DNA of 64,000 nt, from NCBI RefSeq assembly GCF_020535405.1, contig NZ_CP085036.1:372001-436000 (forward strand), written 5' to 3'. Made by a program: the position numbers and the translations under genes. Numbering within the stretch: position 1 is the first letter of the stretch; each line of letters begins with the position of its first letter. A model generated the notes under the pieces. It was not told where the DNA came from, did no database searches, and saw nothing but the letters and a program-made list of their open reading frames with translations. Below, piece after piece: positions 24,097-32,095 of this stretch. Source of the DNA: Antiquaquibacter oligotrophicus. GTDB lineage: Bacteria > Actinomycetota > Actinomycetes > Actinomycetales > Microbacteriaceae.

Positions 24097-25035
24097 TCAG
24101 GCGAGGGACGGCGCAGGTGACACCACACGAGCCACAAAATCGTGCATGCGCTCGTAAACCGCGCGCGAGCCCGGATGATGGGAATCCTGCTGCCACGTGT
24201 GCTGAGCGTTCTCGTCGATATGGACCTCAACGGGCACTCGATGGCGCCGGAGCGCGTCAACAAAATTGAGGCTCGCCCGATAGAACGGGTCGGGTCGCGA
24301 GGTTGTGACGAGGGTCGGCGGGAAAGCAGGGTCCACCCATTCGATCGGCGAGAGGAATCGTGCTGCGGCGCGCGTTGCCTTCGCACCGATGTGCTCCGGG
24401 AGGAGCATCCGCACAAATCGAGTGCTCAGGATGAACCCGCGTTCGAAGATGACCGAAAAATCGAGGGCGGCACAGTGCTGCACGAGGCCACGGATAACAC
24501 CCGGATGGGTGCGCGTGATGCCGTAGTGCGTGGCGAGTTCCGCATTGATGCTCGTCGCGGCGGCGAGAGCGGCGAGCTGTCCGCCCGCGGAGTCACCGCC
24601 GAGCACCACACGCCCGGGGTCGCCTCCGAACCCCTCGATGGAGTCGTGCACCCAGTCCAGCGCGGCATGCGCATCGGCCAGCATCTCGCGCATGCGATGG
24701 CGCGGGGCCATCCGGTAGTTGACGTTTACGACGACCATCCCGGACTCCGCCTGTGTCGCGCAGTACCGGGTGAGCGGTGCTTTGTCGCCCGACGTCCACC
24801 CTCCGCCATGAAAGTAGACGTAAACGGGGAGCGCCTCCGACATGCGTTTGGGGGCAATAACGTCGAGAGTGTGCTCACGGATGCCGTCGCCGACGTAGTC
24901 GATGTCGAACGAGTACTCCACCGTCGTGAGGGGGTCGACGTTGAAGCGACGTCGCTCTCGCGGTCCGAGGTGCGCCATGAGCGCGCGCCAGGCCCAGACG
25001 GGAACACGGGAGAGCCGCGGAGCGGGTATCGGCAT
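24097..25035 (-). CDS. HSL-family alpha/beta hydrolase (esterase/lipase)
   Basis: A 312-residue esterase of the hormone-sensitive-lipase type. The oxyanion hole HGGGW (~75) and nucleophile elbow GDSAGG (~148) are intact, and SRPDP/QHTWQ near the end provide the acid and base. An N-terminal amphipathic helix may form the lid. Family members hydrolyse short-chain acyl esters. It has a leaderless start (TAGCTT, 6 nt) and precedes the other hydrolase gene on the same strand, probably in one transcript. Confidence 0.88.
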   Translation of the reverse strand: MPIPAPRLSRVPVWAWRALMAHLGPRERRRFNVDPLTTVEYSFDIDYVGDGIREHTLDVIAPKRMSEALPVYVYFHGGGWTSGDKAPLTRYCATQAESGMVVVNVNYRMAPRHRMREMLADAHAALDWVHDSIEGFGGDPGRVVLGGDSAGGQLAALAAATSINAELATHYGITRTHPGVIRGLVQHCAALDFSVIFERGFILSTRFVRMLLPEHIGAKATRAAARFLSPIEWVDPAFPPTLVTTSRPDPFYRASLNFVDALRRHRVPVEVHIDENAQHTWQQDSHHPGSRAVYERMHDFVARVVSPAPSLA

Positions 25036-25041
25036 AACGAC

Positions 25042-25047
25042 AAGCTA
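25042..25047 (-). promoter_or_regulatory. Leaderless -10 element of the HSL-family hydrolase
   Basis: TAGCTT lies 6 nt before the ATG at 25035 on the minus strand. Confidence 0.45.
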
Positions 25048-25143
25048 GGCGACCTGTCCGGGCACGCCCTGAGCGGTCCCTGCACAAATGCCCAGTAAGA
25101 CCAGGGTCGAAAGTCAGCACACTTGGCGAACGCGCGCTACCCC

Positions 25144-25172
25144 TTGACCACGACCGGATCGCGGCCATTACT
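25144..25172 (+). promoter_or_regulatory. Promoter of the maltokinase gene (TTGACC-17-ATTACT)
   Basis: TTGACC at 25144-25149, a 17-nt spacer, ATTACT at 25167-25172, then 6 nt to the ATG. No Shine-Dalgarno is visible, so the mRNA is likely leaderless. Confidence 0.45.
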
Positions 25173-25178
25173 GGTTCT

Positions 25179-26579
25179 ATGGCTTCGTCGTGGCAGAGCA
25201 GTGCCCTCTGGGAAGGCACGAACGGCAGCGTCCCCTGGCAAGGTCACAACCCCGTGGTCGAGTGGATGGCGCGTCAGCGGTGGTACGCGAGCAAGGGGGT
25301 GGTGCCGAGTCTCGTCGAGATCGCCTCGTGGGAGGTCACGGGCGATGACGAGCACCACGTCGTGACGTACTTGCTCCTCGACCGCGCGTCGCCCTCCCCC
25401 GTGCTCTATCACGTGCCGCTCTCCTACCGGCGGGAGGCGAGGGAGGATGAGGGGCTCATCGGCATGGTCGACGGCTGGTGGATACACGACGCGTCCCACG
25501 ACAGGGACTACGTGGCTTCCGTGCTCGCGCTGTGTGCGTCTGGTGGTCGAGTGGTGAGCCCGACATCGGAGGTCACCGGTGTGCCGAACGCGGGCGGGTT
25601 CGCGGTGGATGCTGCATCCGGCGCACGTCGATCGAGGGTGCTGCGCGGCGAGCAGTCGAACACATCCATCGTCGTCGAGTGGGATCACCCCGACTCCACG
25701 CCGGTGGTGATCAAGCTATTCCGTACGCTTCACCACGGGAGGAACCCCGACGTCGAGCTTCAGGGCCTCCTGTCGGCCGCGCAGTCGCGCAGTGTGCCGC
25801 GCGCGCTCGGGCACGTTCGCGCCCGGTGGCCAGACTCCGGGCGCAGCGACCGCGTGGCCGATGGCGACATCGCCGTCGCCCAGGAGTTTCTCCGGGGCGT
25901 TCGCGACGGGTGGCAGGTCGGACTCGAATTCGCCACACGCGACGAGTCGTTTGCCGCGAATGCCGCTAGTCTCGGCTCCCTCACCGCTGAGGTGCACCGT
26001 GTACTTCGCGGGGAAGCACACCACCGGGCAGCCGACGATAACGACGTCGAGCGGATGCTCGGCGAGATGCGCCGCCGCTTGGAGTTGGCACTCGGTGCCG
26101 TGCCCGAGCTCGGTGAGCGCCGCGAGGAGCTTTCCGGCGTAATCGACCGCGCGCACACGTGTCGGTGGCCGGAGCTGCAGCGTGTTCACGGCGACTTGCA
26201 CTTGGCGCAAGTGCTCGATGCGCCGGGTCGCGGTTGGGTCATGGTCGATTTCGAAGGGGAACCCCTCCGCCCGATGAACCAGCGGACGATGCTCGATTGC
26301 CCGCTCCGTGATGTGGCCGGCATGATGCGGTCGTTTGACTACATCGCCGGGTCGCTCGAGGCAACGATGTCGTGGGACGCGAGCGCATGGGCGGCGGAGG
26401 CACGCGAGTCATTCCTCGACGCATACTCCGCAAGCTCAGGGCTCGACCTTCGCCAGCACAAGCCGCTCCTCGACGCGTTCGAGATCGACAAGGCGCTCTA
26501 CGAGGCGGTGTACGAGAGCAGGAACCGCCCGGAGTGGCTTGTCATCCCGGTGAGGGCGATCGAGCGCATACTGGGCTGA
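25179..26579 (+). CDS. Maltokinase-like protein (Mak/Pep2 family)
   Basis: A 466-residue kinase with the maltokinase N-terminal cap (WMARQRWYASKG, residues ~28-40) and an aminoglycoside-phosphotransferase-like catalytic lobe: catalytic HGDLHLAQVL and metal-binding MVDFEGEP. It would phosphorylate maltose to maltose-1-phosphate, feeding the GlgE alpha-glucan pathway. In many actinomycetes it is fused or next to treS; neither treS nor glgE is in the window, so its pathway partners lie elsewhere. Adjacent genes are unrelated. Confidence 0.87.
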   Translation: MASSWQSSALWEGTNGSVPWQGHNPVVEWMARQRWYASKGVVPSLVEIASWEVTGDDEHHVVTYLLLDRASPSPVLYHVPLSYRREAREDEGLIGMVDGWWIHDASHDRDYVASVLALCASGGRVVSPTSEVTGVPNAGGFAVDAASGARRSRVLRGEQSNTSIVVEWDHPDSTPVVIKLFRTLHHGRNPDVELQGLLSAAQSRSVPRALGHVRARWPDSGRSDRVADGDIAVAQEFLRGVRDGWQVGLEFATRDESFAANAASLGSLTAEVHRVLRGEAHHRAADDNDVERMLGEMRRRLELALGAVPELGERREELSGVIDRAHTCRWPELQRVHGDLHLAQVLDAPGRGWVMVDFEGEPLRPMNQRTMLDCPLRDVAGMMRSFDYIAGSLEATMSWDASAWAAEARESFLDAYSASSGLDLRQHKPLLDAFEIDKALYEAVYESRNRPEWLVIPVRAIERILG

Positions 26580-26589
26580 CGTCGCCCAG

Positions 26590-28734
26590 CTAGGAGCGCT
26601 CGAGTGCCTCCCGCAGAAGGCTCGAGAGCGCCTCCAGCTGAATGTTCGACTCGCCAGCGACATCCTCATCGGAGCCGTCCAACGCGCGCGCAGCGAGGCC
26701 TGCCTTGCTGCCGATCAGTTCGGCGATTCGTGCGTCGATCGTGTGCGCCGCGATGATGCGCCAGGCCGTGACGGGCAGTTCTTGTCCGATGCGGTGGACA
26801 CGGTCGATCGCCTGGGTCTGCTCCGCATTGGTCCAACTGAGTTCGGCGAGCACGACGTTCGACGCCGCCTGAAGGTTCAGCCCGACGCCGGCAGCGGTGA
26901 GCGATGCGACAACAACGGAAACCTCCGGATCGGCGCTGAACGCGTCGATCGCCTCCTGGCGCGCCTTCGGGCTCTGGTCGCCGCGAATCGACACCGACTT
27001 CAGCCCCACCCGCTCGAAGTGCTCTTCCGCAGCATCCATCACATCGATGTGTTTGGCGAAGAACACGACCTTGCCGACCGAGCGGGCTAGCTGAGCGGTG
27101 TAGTCGGCGGCGAGAGTCGCCTTGGCCTGACCGATCCTGCGCACCATCGTGAACACGTTCTCGCCCGTGTTCTGACCCTTCGACTCCTCGAGTTCGGCGT
27201 GCGCGACCACTCGGATGAGGTCCTCGGTCGACGCATCCGGCTTAATCGCACGAACCCGACGGAAACGATCGAGAAGTCGCGCGGTCAGCGCGGCTTCAGC
27301 GGCGCGGATCGAGCGGCCGAACTCGTCGTCGAGTTCGACGGGGATGTCGGCGATACGGCGCGCCGGAATGTCGGCGGCCACATCGACCTTCTTGCGACGG
27401 ACGATACCCATGTCGACAACAGCGCGACGAGCCTCGGCGAAGAAGCCGGGATCCGCTGGCGTAAGGCCGGTGTCCTCGAGTTTCTTCATGAGCGGGGCGA
27501 GCGGCTTCTTGTCGTCGATCCATCCGAGGAACTGCCAAATGGCGCGGAAGTCTTCGATGGAGTTGATGAGCGGTGTACCCGTGAGCGCGATCATGAGCGC
27601 CCTGGGGTAGGTCGCCCGGATGCTGCGCGAGAGCGCGAGCACGTGCTTCGAACGCTCCGACTTGAGGTTCTTGATGAAGTGCGCCTCGTCGACGACCATG
27701 CCCTTGAAGCCGAAGCGGCTGAGCCACCCGACGTGACGGTCGAGGATTTCGTAGTTGACGATGACAACATCGCTGAACGCGTCGACATCATTGCCATCTC
27801 CGTGAACCACGGTGGCGCTGCGACCGGGTGTCCACCGCTCGACCTCTCGCGCCCAGTTCGTCTTGACGACGTTCGGCACCACCACGAGCAAGGGGTACGA
27901 GTTCGAGGCTGCGGCAGCCAGGAGCGCCTGGGCCGTCTTGCCGAGGCCCGGCTCATCGGCGAGGAGGAAGGTGCGGTGACCCTGCCGGACCTCTTCGACG
28001 AATCGAGCCTGGTGTCGCATGAGCTCGAGGTCGCCCTGCGTGTGGAGTGAGCCCGCCTCCGGCAGATCCATCGTCGCGGCCCCACCGCCCGCGCCGTACT
28101 CGAACGAGCGGAAGAGTGGTTCGATGAGTTCCCAGTTCGCGAGGCGACTCACGGGGGTGGTCTGTGCGGCGACGGCGCTGAAGTCCGGCGCCAGGAACGG
28201 GTTCGACATCTGCATCTGACGCACGGATGCCGGAACGACCTGCTTCTCGACCTGCTTGTCGACCGGTTTCGGTTCGGTGGTGATGATGAGCTCGTCCGGG
28301 CTGAGCTCGACGCCGGCGGCGAGCAGAAGGTCGCGGCGCAGGGCCTTTGCCGCGGCGGTGATGGGGGCATCCTCGCTCAGCATGGCGATGAGGCTCGTGT
28401 CACGGGCGGCCGTCTTGGCGAGAATGCCCGCGAGCCCGTCGAGTCGCTTTTGCTCGTTCTGGCGCTCGGCGTCGGAAAGCGACGTGTCGGCCTTGACCCG
28501 CGCACGCTCTTCCCTCAGGAGGAGCGCTGCTACCTGGAAACGCGCGCGATTCGCGGGCTTGAGCGGCCCCTTCTGCACGGCGGTTTCGACCTCACGGGCC
28601 GCGCGCGCGAGCACGGGGATCACGCCGACGTCATCGCCGGGACGCGTGCGCCTGCGCTGAGCGCTCGAAGTGCGCGAAGCCGAACGCTGACGGGTCGAGC
28701 GTTTGCTCGATTCTGACTGGCCGGTCGATGCCAC
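26590..28734 (-). CDS. SNF2-family DEAD/DEAH-box ATPase/helicase
   Basis: A 714-residue Swi2/Snf2 ATPase. RecA-like domain 1 has DEPGLGKTAQAL (Walker A) and VVDEAHFIKN (DEAH); domain 2 has GLNLQAASNVV and QAIDRVHRIGQ. The ~200-residue N-terminus is basic and helical without a recognised domain; it has a Ser/Arg-rich start and a zinc finger is not seen. GTG 28734 is preferred: GGGAG sits 7 nt upstream, while an earlier ATG at 28887 gives a low-complexity extension. Such proteins remodel protein-DNA or RNA polymerase complexes. The exact role is unknown. Confidence 0.88.
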   Translation of the reverse strand: MASTGQSESSKRSTRQRSASRTSSAQRRRTRPGDDVGVIPVLARAAREVETAVQKGPLKPANRARFQVAALLLREERARVKADTSLSDAERQNEQKRLDGLAGILAKTAARDTSLIAMLSEDAPITAAAKALRRDLLLAAGVELSPDELIITTEPKPVDKQVEKQVVPASVRQMQMSNPFLAPDFSAVAAQTTPVSRLANWELIEPLFRSFEYGAGGGAATMDLPEAGSLHTQGDLELMRHQARFVEEVRQGHRTFLLADEPGLGKTAQALLAAAASNSYPLLVVVPNVVKTNWAREVERWTPGRSATVVHGDGNDVDAFSDVVIVNYEILDRHVGWLSRFGFKGMVVDEAHFIKNLKSERSKHVLALSRSIRATYPRALMIALTGTPLINSIEDFRAIWQFLGWIDDKKPLAPLMKKLEDTGLTPADPGFFAEARRAVVDMGIVRRKKVDVAADIPARRIADIPVELDDEFGRSIRAAEAALTARLLDRFRRVRAIKPDASTEDLIRVVAHAELEESKGQNTGENVFTMVRRIGQAKATLAADYTAQLARSVGKVVFFAKHIDVMDAAEEHFERVGLKSVSIRGDQSPKARQEAIDAFSADPEVSVVVASLTAAGVGLNLQAASNVVLAELSWTNAEQTQAIDRVHRIGQELPVTAWRIIAAHTIDARIAELIGSKAGLAARALDGSDEDVAGESNIQLEALSSLLREALERS

Positions 28735-28892
28735 GTAGTCTCCCTGCACGGGATGTGGGTACCCCGCACCTGATCGATGAACGGTCTCCGGTGGACTACC
28801 GGAGCGCGGCGACGATTCGTACTTCTCCAGACCCGATCGCGCTGCAATCGGTGGAAGAACCGTCGTCACTTCACAGTGTACGCCCAATCCTT

Positions 28893-28911
28893 GCCCGGTG
28901 CCGCACCGGGC
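28893..28911 (-). terminator. GC-rich hairpin downstream of the DUF6804-like gene
   Basis: GCCCGGT and ACCGGGC with a 5-nt loop lie 16 nt past the stop of the minus-strand gene ending at 28927. No T-run follows, so this is a possible terminator or RNA stabiliser only. Confidence 0.35.
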
Positions 28912-28926
28912 GTCATGGCGTGCCGC

Positions 28927-29271
28927 TCAGCGTTCGCGAGCCGGCGGCGTGATTTTGATGAGGATGCCCGCCGCAATGAACACGGCCGCGGCGGCAAAAT
29001 GCAACCCACGCCAGAGCTGCGGGTCACCGAGATCGATGGGGAACACGGGGTTCCACAGAACCGCGATGGGGATGAGACCGACGAGCCACCACCACTGCTT
29101 CGCCTGCCACGCGAACACGGCAACGATGAGCGCGAAGATGCTGACGATGAACAACACGACGACGTAGCCGGGGGCATCAACAACCGCGGCTCCGACGAGG
29201 AGCGCCACCGCGGCAATAAGTGCGGGAGCGAGCGCCACACGACGGGCGGGGTCGGGATAGGAGGCACTCAT
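28927..29271 (-). CDS. Small four-helix membrane protein (DUF6804-like)
   Basis: A 114-residue protein with four predicted membrane helices. WQAKQWWWLVGLIPIAVLWNPVFPIDLG in the centre, and a basic C-terminus, recall the DUF6804 family of uncharacterised membrane proteins. The ATG at 29271 has TACGCT 6 nt upstream. It is divergent from the membrane protein at 29319; the two -10 elements lie ~25 nt apart. Function unknown. Confidence 0.65.
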   Translation of the reverse strand: MSASYPDPARRVALAPALIAAVALLVGAAVVDAPGYVVVLFIVSIFALIVAVFAWQAKQWWWLVGLIPIAVLWNPVFPIDLGDPQLWRGLHFAAAAVFIAAGILIKITPPARER

Positions 29272-29277
29272 CCGTCC

Positions 29278-29283
29278 AGCGTA
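29278..29283 (-). promoter_or_regulatory. Leaderless -10 element of the DUF6804-like gene
   Basis: TACGCT lies 6 nt upstream of the ATG at 29271 on the minus strand. Confidence 0.5.
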
Positions 29284-29306
29284 TCTGCGGTACCCCGCCC
29301 GGTCGG

Positions 29307-29312
29307 TACGCT
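29307..29312 (+). promoter_or_regulatory. Leaderless -10 element of the membrane protein at 29319
   Basis: TACGCT lies 6 nt before the ATG at 29319, divergent from the -10 at 29278-29283. Confidence 0.5.
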
Positions 29313-29318
29313 GGCCTC

Positions 29319-30557
29319 ATGCGCAGGATCGTGACCGACACGGGGCGACTCGTGCTGGCTAACTTTCCGGCGCTCATGGTGTTTTTCCTGGCCGGATGGG
29401 CTGCTCACTACCTGCTCATCCGGTTCGCCGGCTTTGTCGCGAACATCGACCCGCTCTACGGCCAGCTCGTGCTCCCCCTCGCCGTGCTCGTTCGCATCTC
29501 CTCGTACGTTGCGATGTTTCTCGTGTTGCGACCGGCATCGCGCTTCCTCGATGCGCTCAGTTCGAGCATCCTGCCCTTCCTCGTGGTGTTCTCGACGTGG
29601 GGCATGCTCCACGACGATTGGGTCGCTTTCTCTCTCGCGCAGCTCGAGCAGCGCGGCGACAGCGATGTTCCCCTCTTCATCCAGGTAACCCCCATCACGA
29701 TCGCTGTGGTGGTGGTCGCCTTTGTGCTCCGTCTCCTCGTGAGCCGCAACAGCGAAAAACTTCCGCGCTGGTTCGGGTTCGTCGGCGCGTACCTCGAAGC
29801 GGTGTGGCTCTTCATCGCCGTCGACGTTCTGTCGCAGCTCGTCGGATTCGTCACGGAATGGGTGCAGTCGCGCAGCATCGTCGTGTGGTACACCGACGTC
29901 GTGGCGCAGGCTCGCGAGTTGTTCGCCCCCATCGGCTGGGTGGCCGACGCCATCGGCTGGATCGCCGCCGAGGCGGGAACCGTGCTGGGGCTCCCCCTCG
30001 CATGGCTCACGCTCGCCGGTATCGTGTACGCCGCGGCCGCGGCACGGCGGGATCCGAGTGCGCGGATCCTCGCACTGACTCGTCGCTGGGCCCGACTTCC
30101 TCGACGCCTACGCCGCAGGCTCGCCGAAGTCGGATCCGATCTCGCCGGGCGATGGATGCCCATCGCAACCTCGGTTCGACTGCTGTGGGCGGCCGGCATC
30201 GTGACGGTTGGGCTCTTCGTGGTCGCCTACGCCGTGCTCGACACCAGCACTGCGTGGTTGCGGCTCGGGTTGTACCGACTACTCGGACCTCACGAGATGC
30301 AGTGGTGGTTTGCGACCGATGCCCTCATCGGGCTGGGCGTCGACGGGATCGTCGAGCCGTTGCGGATCGCCCTCATCGCTGCCGCGTGGGGATACTTCCT
30401 GTCTCGCAGCGCTGAGGGTCGCGAGACCCTACAGGTCGAAGTCGAGCAACTCGGGAAGCGAGTCGCGAGCGGAGAGCTGGAGCCTGGCGTCGTCGACCGC
30501 GTCGTCGGGAACGACGAACCAGGACTGGAGAGTGTAGGGCGCGACAGCGTCGGGTGA
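29319..30557 (+). CDS. Multi-pass membrane protein of unknown function
   Basis: A 412-residue protein with roughly eight predicted membrane helices: ~12-32, 45-70, 85-105, 128-150, 168-190, 215-245, 290-315 and 350-370. A basic cytoplasmic loop (RRWARLPRRLRRRLAEVG) separates the two halves. I recognise no family motif. The C-terminal ~43 residues are soluble and acidic and are read through the 3' end of the opposite-strand gene (129-nt antiparallel overlap). The leaderless start at 29319 supports this start rather than earlier in-frame starts. Confidence 0.75.
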   Translation: MRRIVTDTGRLVLANFPALMVFFLAGWAAHYLLIRFAGFVANIDPLYGQLVLPLAVLVRISSYVAMFLVLRPASRFLDALSSSILPFLVVFSTWGMLHDDWVAFSLAQLEQRGDSDVPLFIQVTPITIAVVVVAFVLRLLVSRNSEKLPRWFGFVGAYLEAVWLFIAVDVLSQLVGFVTEWVQSRSIVVWYTDVVAQARELFAPIGWVADAIGWIAAEAGTVLGLPLAWLTLAGIVYAAAAARRDPSARILALTRRWARLPRRLRRRLAEVGSDLAGRWMPIATSVRLLWAAGIVTVGLFVVAYAVLDTSTAWLRLGLYRLLGPHEMQWWFATDALIGLGVDGIVEPLRIALIAAAWGYFLSRSAEGRETLQVEVEQLGKRVASGELEPGVVDRVVGNDEPGLESVGRDSVG

Positions 30558-30953
30558 GCAGTAGGTCTCGGCATCCTCATCCGCTTCGAGGTCTACGTCT
30601 GCATAGGATGCCGGATTCCAGTGCCGCGTGTCCGAGGCGTCGATGAGGCGAAGCGTGCAATCCGGTGCCGCGGATCCCGGCTCGACACGCAGCTCGACGA
30701 ACACGAGTGACGTCCCGTCGACCAGACCGAGGCCTTCGGCGGCCTCATCCGATGAGGACAGAACCCCCGCTCCCGTGACCGACCAGGTAGCGCCCGCGTA
30801 CTGAACGTCGGCCTCGCGTTCCACGCGGACGACGCGGCCTTCTTCACGCTCGACGTAGGAGAACCAGCCTGCCGACAGCGCCACGAGAACCGCGAGGGGT
30901 GCGACCACAACGAGCGCGACGAGATACCAGCGCTCGCGCTGCAGCCAGGTCAC
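30429..30953 (-). CDS. Membrane-anchored extracytoplasmic protein of unknown function
   Basis: A 174-residue protein with one N-terminal transmembrane helix (~10-29) and an outside domain of ~140 residues containing two Cys (PDCTLRL, YCSPDAV) that could form a disulfide. It is the last of three similar small anchored proteins encoded in line (31492, 30950, 30429), each coupled by ATGA. It probably interacts with its companions at the cell surface; no activity can be named. Its 3' end overlaps the plus-strand membrane protein gene by 129 nt. Confidence 0.72.
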   Translation of the reverse strand: MTWLQRERWYLVALVVVAPLAVLVALSAGWFSYVEREEGRVVRVEREADVQYAGATWSVTGAGVLSSSDEAAEGLGLVDGTSLVFVELRVEPGSAAPDCTLRLIDASDTRHWNPASYADVDLEADEDAETYCSPDAVAPYTLQSWFVVPDDAVDDARLQLSARDSLPELLDFDL

Positions 30954-31495
30954 GGGGCGACCCTCGTCGAACGGGCGATCTCGATGCGATCCTCGACCCG
31001 CAGCGTCGACAGATCCACATCGATGGCGATCGCAGAGTCGAGTCGCCAGTCCGAGCCCGTCGCGAGCGCCACACGAACGGTACGGTCGGAGACCTGTCGG
31101 GGTACCTCAAAAAACACGGTTCCCTCGGTCGGGATGCCGGGTACCAGGACATCGGACTCGAATCCTCCCGAGAGCCGGTCGAGCCCTCGATACTCGAACC
31201 CGTCGACCAGGAGGAAGCTCTGACTGCCGGTTGGCTCGGTGAGGTTCATGGCAACGAGGTCGACGACCACCCAGAGACCCTGCGTGCGCGCGACGGAATC
31301 CTCGAGGAGGAGAGAATCGGCGAGCCTGACGTCCGTGTAGCGCACCTCGAGATTGCGACCGACCCCGTCCACACCGAGCGGCACCGTCTCGATGAAAGGG
31401 GCCTGGCGCACTTGCTCGCCCGGTTCGAGAGCGACGACGACCCCCGCCGCCACAATCAGCGCGAGTCCGACGAGCCAACGCAGTGCTGCGGTCAT
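30950..31495 (-). CDS. Membrane-anchored extracytoplasmic protein (DUF4352-like fold)
   Basis: A 181-residue protein with an N-terminal transmembrane anchor (~5-22) and a beta-rich ectodomain. The pattern of a hydrophobic strand GLWVVVDLVAMNLTEP and a later TEGTVFFEVP resembles the DUF4352/immunoglobulin-like domains found in many Gram-positive surface lipoproteins; this is a fold-level impression only. It overlaps both neighbours by 4 nt, so the three anchored genes form one translationally coupled set. Confidence 0.7.
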   Translation of the reverse strand: MTAALRWLVGLALIVAAGVVVALEPGEQVRQAPFIETVPLGVDGVGRNLEVRYTDVRLADSLLLEDSVARTQGLWVVVDLVAMNLTEPTGSQSFLLVDGFEYRGLDRLSGGFESDVLVPGIPTEGTVFFEVPRQVSDRTVRVALATGSDWRLDSAIAIDVDLSTLRVEDRIEIARSTRVAP

Positions 31496-32070
31496 CGCGT
31501 TGCGTCCAGTTCGACAACGGCGGCTGGTTCCGGTGATGACCAGTACGAGCCGTACGTCACATCCCCGTCTTCGGTGAACGACTTCGCCATGATCGTCACC
31601 GGAATGATCCCGTCCTCGGGGACCAGTTCTGTCGGGATCTCCCAGATGAACACAACATCGACCGGGACGTTCGGGTTGACCTGGACGCCGAGCTCGCCGT
31701 CGGCGTAGACGACCCGCTCGGCCTTGGCGAGGTCATCCCCCAGCCACGGCAACTGCAGGAGATCGGTGAAGGTGATCGAGGAGACCTTCCAGAGGTTGGT
31801 CACGGTCGCAGACACGGCCAGGTACGTGTTGCCCTCCTCGGCCTCCCCCACTCGCCCGGTCACCGCGGTGTCGATCTCGACGGAATGCACCGTCGTCGCC
31901 AGTTCCGGCCCGACAAACTCCTCCGCCACCGAGACGACTTCGGGACCATCGTCGGCCCGCTCGGCCTCGTTCAGACCGCCGAACACCGCAGAGATTCCGA
32001 GCAACGCGGCAACCGCCGCAATGACCCACCAGCGCAGGGGCACCCTGTCCAACCAGCGGGAGGCTCTCAC
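31492..32070 (-). CDS. Membrane-anchored extracytoplasmic protein (DUF4352-like fold)
   Basis: A 192-residue protein. One transmembrane helix (~14-33) follows a basic N-terminus, then a beta-rich ectodomain with EEGNTYLAVSATVTNLWK and PVDVVFIWEIP, similar in layout to the next gene. GTG 32070 has TAGGCT 6 nt upstream, so it can start its own leaderless transcript for the three-gene set. It lies 25 nt after the DUF2207 paralogue 2 stop. Function unknown. Confidence 0.72.
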   Translation of the reverse strand: MRASRWLDRVPLRWWVIAAVAALLGISAVFGGLNEAERADDGPEVVSVAEEFVGPELATTVHSVEIDTAVTGRVGEAEEGNTYLAVSATVTNLWKVSSITFTDLLQLPWLGDDLAKAERVVYADGELGVQVNPNVPVDVVFIWEIPTELVPEDGIIPVTIMAKSFTEDGDVTYGSYWSSPEPAAVVELDATR

Positions 32071-32076
32071 GCTTCG

Positions 32077-32082
32077 AGCCTA
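32077..32082 (-). promoter_or_regulatory. Leaderless -10 element of the three-gene anchored-protein set
   Basis: TAGGCT lies 6 nt upstream of the GTG at 32070, minus strand. Confidence 0.45.
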
Positions 32083-32095
32083 GCGTTGGGGGCGA

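Noticed and set aside
28735-28926. Possible extra gene upstream of the SNF2 gene
   Set aside because: The in-frame extension to 28887 is low-complexity without a ribosome-binding site; the GTG at 28734 has GGGAG nearby. Nothing else is visible in this gap except a hairpin.
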